Source of the DNA: Antilocapra americana
Taxonomy: Eukaryota; Chordata; Mammalia; Artiodactyla; Antilocapridae
DNA length: 64,000 bases
Assembly (NCBI GenBank): GCA_007570785.1
Contig: ML660774.1
Span: 14,042,059 to 14,106,058 of the forward strand
Direction of reading: 5' to 3'
Shown: in pieces, positions 59,215 through 64,000 of the stretch
Layout: every line of letters begins with the position of its first letter
Numbering within the stretch: position 1 is the first letter of the stretch
Translations under genes and position numbers: made by a program
The notes under the pieces: model-generated
Seen by the model: the letters and a program-made list of their open reading frames with translations, nothing else
The model's database searches: none
Told to the model about the DNA's origin: nothing

Positions 59215-59330
59215 TTGGGGGTTTTGTTTTGTTTTGTTTTGCATATGGGATTCTTGGCCAAGGATGCAAACCACATTCCCTCCAGTGGAAGTGTGGAGTC
59301 TTAATCACTGGACTGCCAAGGAAATCTCCT
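59215..59330 (-). mobile_element. CHR-type tRNA-derived SINE (cetartiodactyl)
   Basis: GCATATGGGATTCTTGGCCA, AGTGGAAGTGTGGAGTCTTA and ATCACTGGACTGCCAAGGAA are the conserved CHR-2-type sequence (in plus orientation, the reverse of the SINE). A (GTTTT)n stretch precedes it. Confidence 0.75.
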
Positions 59331-59561
59331 ACATCATCCTAACTTTAAATGGATAGCCCTTGCTTTGACAGTTCTGTATTTCCCTGTGGTTCCAGGTTTA
59401 ACAAAATGTGTATAACAAGAAGCTTTGCAGAGCAAGCAGAGCCACTTCTCAGACATGGGCTGAAAAGGAGGGAATTGAAATACACAACAACATAAAAGCA
59501 GGGCAGATTTTTTGGCCAGTGGTTTTGGAAAAGGTCATACATTACTCAAAAAGGTGAATTG
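59331..59561. other. SGCZ: Unique intron before the terminal L1
   Basis: Nothing recognised. Confidence 0.4.
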
Positions 59562-60581
59562 GGAGGAAAGAACAAGATGGCAGAGGAGTAGGTGGTCGTG
59601 GAGTACATCTCTCTCCATGGATACATCAGGAATACACCTTCAGGCACAGAAGTACATACAGAACACCAGCTGAGAGCGAAAAGGAGTATCTGACCAATGG
59701 AAAAGAATATATAGAACCATACAAAACTTGGTAGGACAAAGGAACTAAGGGGAAAGACAGGAGTGTTAGTAGGACTGGACCTGCCCTTGGCGAGTCGGGG
59801 AACTGAAGTAGGGGTTCAGTCCCCACATTGGGGCAATTGTCTGAGTCAGAGGAGAAACATTAAAGGCTGAGAGTAAAACACCTGATCTGTGGCAGCCTAC
59901 ATGGAATGAGAATCATACAGTCCTTGCTGCAGCCATATATATACCCTGGACAGGAACCCAGGTCCTTGAGAAGGTACAGCAGCTGCCAGCTGGAGTTTAG
60001 GGATTGTGGAGCAATACCAGAGCAAGAGCTGCTGTTGACTGCAGTGAGATGGATCAAAGGGATGTGAGGGAGGAGACTGTGGTGGGAAATGCCTGTGGAG
60101 GAAAGCCAGGCAGCCATGGAAACAATACGAAACTGCTGAGTCATGCGTAGAGGGTGAAGCCATCACCATAGCCTCTCTCTCCCCACATGCCAGTGTCAGC
60201 AGCTGAACAGCAGAGAGCCTGGCCCATCAAACGCCAACGCACTGAACTACAGAGTAGGACCCCACCCAGGGTGACTCTTTAAGTGGCTGATGCATTGATC
60301 TACAGAGAAGAACCCCAGGCAAGGGAGCCTTCTAAGTGCCTGAATGGGCAGAGCTATGGAGAAAGACTGGCCAAAGAGGCCTTCTGATCGCCAGCTACAA
60401 GAAGCTTGAAAAAAGACTCTGATACCCATAACTCCTGCAGCAGAGGCAGTTCATGTCCCTGCACACTTGGTACCACCAGAGTCCCCACAAGCCAAGCAAT
60501 TGCACCAACTTCACACTCAACTGTCACTGGGGCAGAGCAGCCACATGTGAACAAAAAAGTTTTCCATCTGTTCACACAGGA

Positions 60582-60708
60582 TTGCTTTGGTCATGTCCAA
60601 CACTTTGAGACCCTGTGGCTGTGGCCTGCCAGGCTTCTCTGTCAGGGGGTTTCTCCAGGCAAGAATACTGGAGCGTATTGGCCAATACTGGTTGCCGTAC
60701 CCTTCTAG
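60582..60708 (-). mobile_element. Bov-tA fragment nested in the L1 5' UTR
   Basis: Reverse-oriented tail and body (TGGTCATGTCCAACACTTTG to GCCGTACCCTTCT) without the tRNA head, surrounded on both sides by L1 5' UTR. Contains a small duplication (GTATTGGCCAATACTGG). Confidence 0.88.
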
Positions 60709-62399
60709 AGCACTATATTTCCTACTGCCCTAGCTGCCAACTCCCCTAACTACCTGCTACTGCCAGAACCCCTGCGTCCAAAGCAGCTGCACCACCTCCA
60801 CACCTGGCCCTCACTGGGGCAGACCCAAGTCTCCCAGGAAAGCCTCAGGAGCAAACCCCAGTGGACGACTCACATGTGGAAATAAAACCACAACTGAAAT
60901 CCAGGGGCAGCGTGGCTAAGGAAGAAGACCCAAATCCTTCCCAGCTGTACAAGCTGCATCATATATATCCATTAACTAGGCAGTCTCTGTGTCTATGGAA
61001 TATATAAAAAGACAGTGGGAGCTCCCACAAAAGAAAGCACACTAGTTCTGATAGCTGTGGACAATGGAGGCAAGAATACACAGAAGCAGCACCAGATTAT
61101 AATCTGAGCTGCCTCGGCATCATGTCCAGAGACCAGCACAGTGTTGGAGGGCATCCTAGGAAGCTGAGGTAGACTATAACTCCCAGCGAGGGAAAGGACT
61201 CTGACAGCAATGACTCAAGAAAATCATTTATTATTCTTATATTTTGACTTGTTCTGTAGATTATTTTGGATTTTTTTTTCTTTTTTTCCTTTTTTCTCCC
61301 ATCTGTTGTAGTTGTCAATTTTATTGACACTATGAAATCTAATTAAGCATTTGATCTTTTTTTTTCTCAGTCACAGTTTTTATTGTTGCTATAAATCTCT
61401 GACTCTACATTGGGTTTTTGCAGTTCTGTGGAGTTTTCTTTTGTTTCTCTCTCTCTCTTTTTAATTTTAATTTTTAATTTTTTAAACCTATTATTTTTTT
61501 CTACATTTATTCCTTTGCTTTTCCTACTGTTCTTTTCCTCTTGCAGTTAATCTTTAATGTATATAAATCTTCTTTATATACCTTTATTTAACTTTGCATA
61601 TCTATTCTTTCTTTTCTTTCCTCTCAACATATTTGTTAGTTTTATTTTCATTGCTTTATTCCCCACTTGGCACCTTGCTTTAGTTTTGTTTTCCAGTTTG
61701 TGCTTCAGTTAGTTTTGTTCTTAAATGGTAAATCTAATTTTTGATCTCCTTTGTTAGCTGAGCCAATTTACTGTACTTTAGTTTTCTTGGACTGTTTTGA
61801 TTTTGCTTATGGGTGTCTATGTGCATATTCCATTATTTTAATTACTATTTGCCTGACTTTGTAACTCCTGTTTGTCTGGGGTTCATCTTTGGTTTCTCAT
61901 TTTTGAGTATTTGTTTTAATCTCACTTAATGCCATAACAAACCACTTGTGGAATCTTCATTCCTGACCAGAGATCAAGCCCTGAGCCTTTGAAGTGGAGG
62001 CACTGACTCTAAGACCCTAGACTACCAGAGAACTAACCCTAGGGAGTATCAAATAGTGAGAACTCACACAAAGGAAGCCACTCGAATGCAAGACCTGGCA
62101 TCACCCAACCACCAGTTGCACCCTGTGCAGGATGCCTCATCTAAACAAATACAAACCCAATCATCAGCAGACAGGATTACCACCTCACTCAGCCTTGCCC
62201 ATCAGAGGAAAAACAAACAAACAAATAAAACTAGCACAAATCTCACTCTATAAGAAGCTTACACAAACCACTGGATCAACCTTAGAAGGGCAGCAACCAA
62301 AAGGAAGAAAGAATTCAGTCTTGAAGCCTGGGGAAAGGAGACCTCAAACACAATAAGTTAAAAAAAAGTAATGAAAAGGCAGAGAAATACTACACAAAT

Positions 62400-63256
62400 G
62401 AAGGAACAGACTAGAAACACTAGAAGTTCAAATAAATGAAGAGGAAATAGGCAAACTACCTGAAAAAGAATTCAGAATAATGACAGTAAAGATGGTCAAA
62501 AACCTTGAAAACAAAATGGAGAAAATGCAAGAATCAATTAACAAAGACCTAGAAGAATTAAAGAATAAACATGCAGAGACAAGCAACGCAATTGCTGAAA
62601 TTAAAAGTACTCTAGAAGGAATCGATAGCAGAATATCTGAAGCAGAAGAATGAATCAGTGAGCTGGAAGATAAAATGGTGGAAATAACTTCTGAAGAGCA
62701 GAATAAAGTAAAAGAAATGAAAGGAGGATAGTAGCAGACACCTCTTGGGCAATATCAAACACCCCAATATTTGAATTATAGGAGTCCCAGAAGAGGAGAA
62801 AATGAAAGGGTAATGAGAAAAATTTTGAAGAGATTATAGTTGCAAGTTTCCCCAACATGGAAAAGGACATAGTCAAGTTCAAGAGGTGCAAAGAGTCCCA
62901 TACAGAATAAACCCAGGGAGAAACATGCCAAGACACATACTAATCAACTAACAAAGACTAAACACAAAGAAAGAATATTAAAAGCAGCAAGGGAAAAGCA
63001 ACAAGTAACATACCAGGGAAACCCCATATGCTTAACAGCTGATCTTTCAGCAGAAACTCTTCAGGCTACAAGGGAATGGCAGGATATATTTAAAGTACTG
63101 AAATGGAAAAATCTACAACCAAGATTATTGTACCAGGCAAGGCTCTCATTCAAAATGGGTGGAGAAATAAAAAGCTTTTCAGACAAGCAAATGTTAAGAG
63201 AATTCAGTACCACCAAACCAGCTTTACAACAAATGTTGAAGAGGCTTATATAGTCA
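62400..63256 (+). pseudogene. L1 ORF1 remnant
   Basis: Coiled-coil-like N-terminal coding (KTLENKMEKMQESINKDLEE-like, 62490-62560) leads to the conserved C-terminal domain (LTADLSAETLQATREWQDIF and GEIKSFSDKQMLREF, about 63040-63215). An in-frame TGA at 62651-62653 before ISELEDKM is a typical CGA-to-TGA decay, and further stops and frameshifts occur at 62.73-63.0 kb. Confidence 0.85.
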
Positions 63257-63311
63257 AGAAATATAAGAGAAGGAAAAGATCTACAAAATCAACCCCAAAC
63301 AATTAAGAAAA

Positions 63312-63926
63312 TGGCAATAGGAACATATATGTCGATAACTACTTTAAATGTAATTGAATTAATTAAAAACCAAAAGACACAGACAGGCTGAATGGATACA
63401 AAAACAAGACCCATATATATGCTGTCTACAAGAAACACACTTCAAACCTAAAGACACATATAGAGTGAAAGTGAGAGGATGGAAAAACATATTCCATGCA
63501 AATGGAAAGCAAAATAAAGTTGAAATAACAATCCTCATATCAGACAAAATAGACCTTAAAATAAAGAAGATTACAAGAGATAAGGAAGGACACTACATAA
63601 TGATCAAGGGATTAATCCAAGAGGAAGACATAACAAGGAGCACCTCAATACATAAGACAAACACTAACAGACATAAAAGGAGAAATTGAAAGTAACACAA
63701 TAATAGTAGGAGATTTTAATAACCCACTCACACCAATGGACAGATCATCAAAACAGAAAATTAGTAAGGGAACACAAGTCTTAAACGGTACATTAGATGA
63801 GATGGATCTCACTGATATCTTCAGGACATTCCATCCAAATGCAGAAGAATACACCTTTTTCTCAAGTGCACATGGAAACAATTTACAGGATAGACCACAT
63901 CTTGGGTCACAAATCAAACCTCTGTA
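63312..63926 (+). pseudogene. L1 ORF2 endonuclease domain remnant
   Basis: Begins at ATGGCAATAGGAACATATAT and follows the L1 APE-type endonuclease in several frames. The QETH box at 63429-63440 and GDFN box at 63709-63720 are present. The N-terminal Asn-containing box is damaged (TLNVIEL), a stop occurs near 63388, and the frame shifts near 63640. The frame at 63736-63927 holds a DLTDIFRTFHPNAEEYTFFS block. Confidence 0.88.
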
Positions 63927-64000
63927 AATTTAAGAAAGTTAAAATGGTATCAAGCATCTTCTCCAGCCACAATGCTATGAGACTAGATATCAGCTACCAG

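Larger units (their letters stand above)
39046..64000 (+). other. SGCZ: SGCZ intron downstream of the coding exon (3' end outside window)
   Basis: The next SGCZ exon should begin with an Asp codon and continue into the DGMGNL-type extracellular segment common to the family. I see no such exon up to the end of the window. The stretch contains retrotransposons and AT-rich unique DNA only. Confidence 0.8.
59562..64000 (+). mobile_element. L1 LINE with 5' UTR, continuing past the window end
   Basis: Starts with the bovine L1 5' terminus (GGAAAGAACAAGATGGCAGA), has about 2.8 kb of 5' UTR, a decayed ORF1 (about 62.4-63.26 kb) and the endonuclease end of ORF2 (from about 63.3 kb). A SINE interrupts the 5' UTR. 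5' UTR retention means it was long at insertion, but stops in both ORFs show it is inactive. The 3' end and TSD are outside the window. Confidence 0.9.

Overview
This is a window of ruminant (bovid) nuclear DNA lying inside one very large gene. The organism call rests on dense ruminant-specific repeats: tRNA-Glu-derived Bov-tA SINEs sharing a 3' tail with BovB, BovB (RTE-clade) LINEs, bovine-type L1, and a cetartiodactyl CHR-type SINE. Cattle or a close relative is most likely, but I cannot separate Bos, Bison, Bubalus, Ovis and Capra from this sequence alone. There is no bacterial, viral or plasmid signal, no operon and no CRISPR array.

Only one host protein-coding segment is visible: a 195-bp exon at 38851-39045 (+). 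It encodes the cytoplasmic tail and transmembrane segment of zeta-sarcoglycan (SGCZ), a type II membrane protein of the sarcoglycan complex. It has a good branch point, polypyrimidine tract and AG acceptor, and a GTAAGT donor. The rest of the window is read as flanking intron, about 39 kb upstream and 25 kb downstream, and is AT-rich and repeat-laden.

Layout: 1-6 kb, SINEs and a BovB tail. 6.7-9.5 kb, a BovB copy with its 5' UTR and an 11-bp target-site duplication (TSD), on the minus strand. 10-14 kb, L2, MIR and SINE remnants. 14.27-16.80 kb, a young 5'-truncated L1 with a perfect 17-bp TSD. 18-24 kb, a mosaic of BovB, L1, SINE and an (AC)n microsatellite. 24.7-26.8 kb, two related copies of an unnamed LTR-like repeat. 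27.2-27.4 kb, a GC-richer patch with a CTCF-like motif. 29.9-30.4 kb, a solo LTR with a 4-bp TSD. 31.3-34.3 kb, a decayed near full-length BovB (+). 34.3-38.3 kb, SINEs including inverted pairs. 38.85 kb, the SGCZ exon. 40-55 kb, mostly old repeats (MIR, L2, L1) and unique intron. 55.65-58.1 kb, a BovB (-). 59.56 kb to the window end, an L1 with 5' UTR, ORF1 and the start of ORF2, interrupted by a SINE and inactivated by stops.

The elements are related mechanistically: L1 and BovB are autonomous retrotransposon families (every copy here is defective), Bov-tA SINEs are mobilised by BovB-type machinery through the shared 3' tail, and insertions are nested in each other. I found no convincing undescribed biological system. 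The items most worth checking are the precise TSD-bounded insertions (possible polymorphic markers), a dimeric SINE inserted as one unit, inverted SINE pairs that could fold as dsRNA if the intron is transcribed, and two GC-richer unique patches that could be regulatory.
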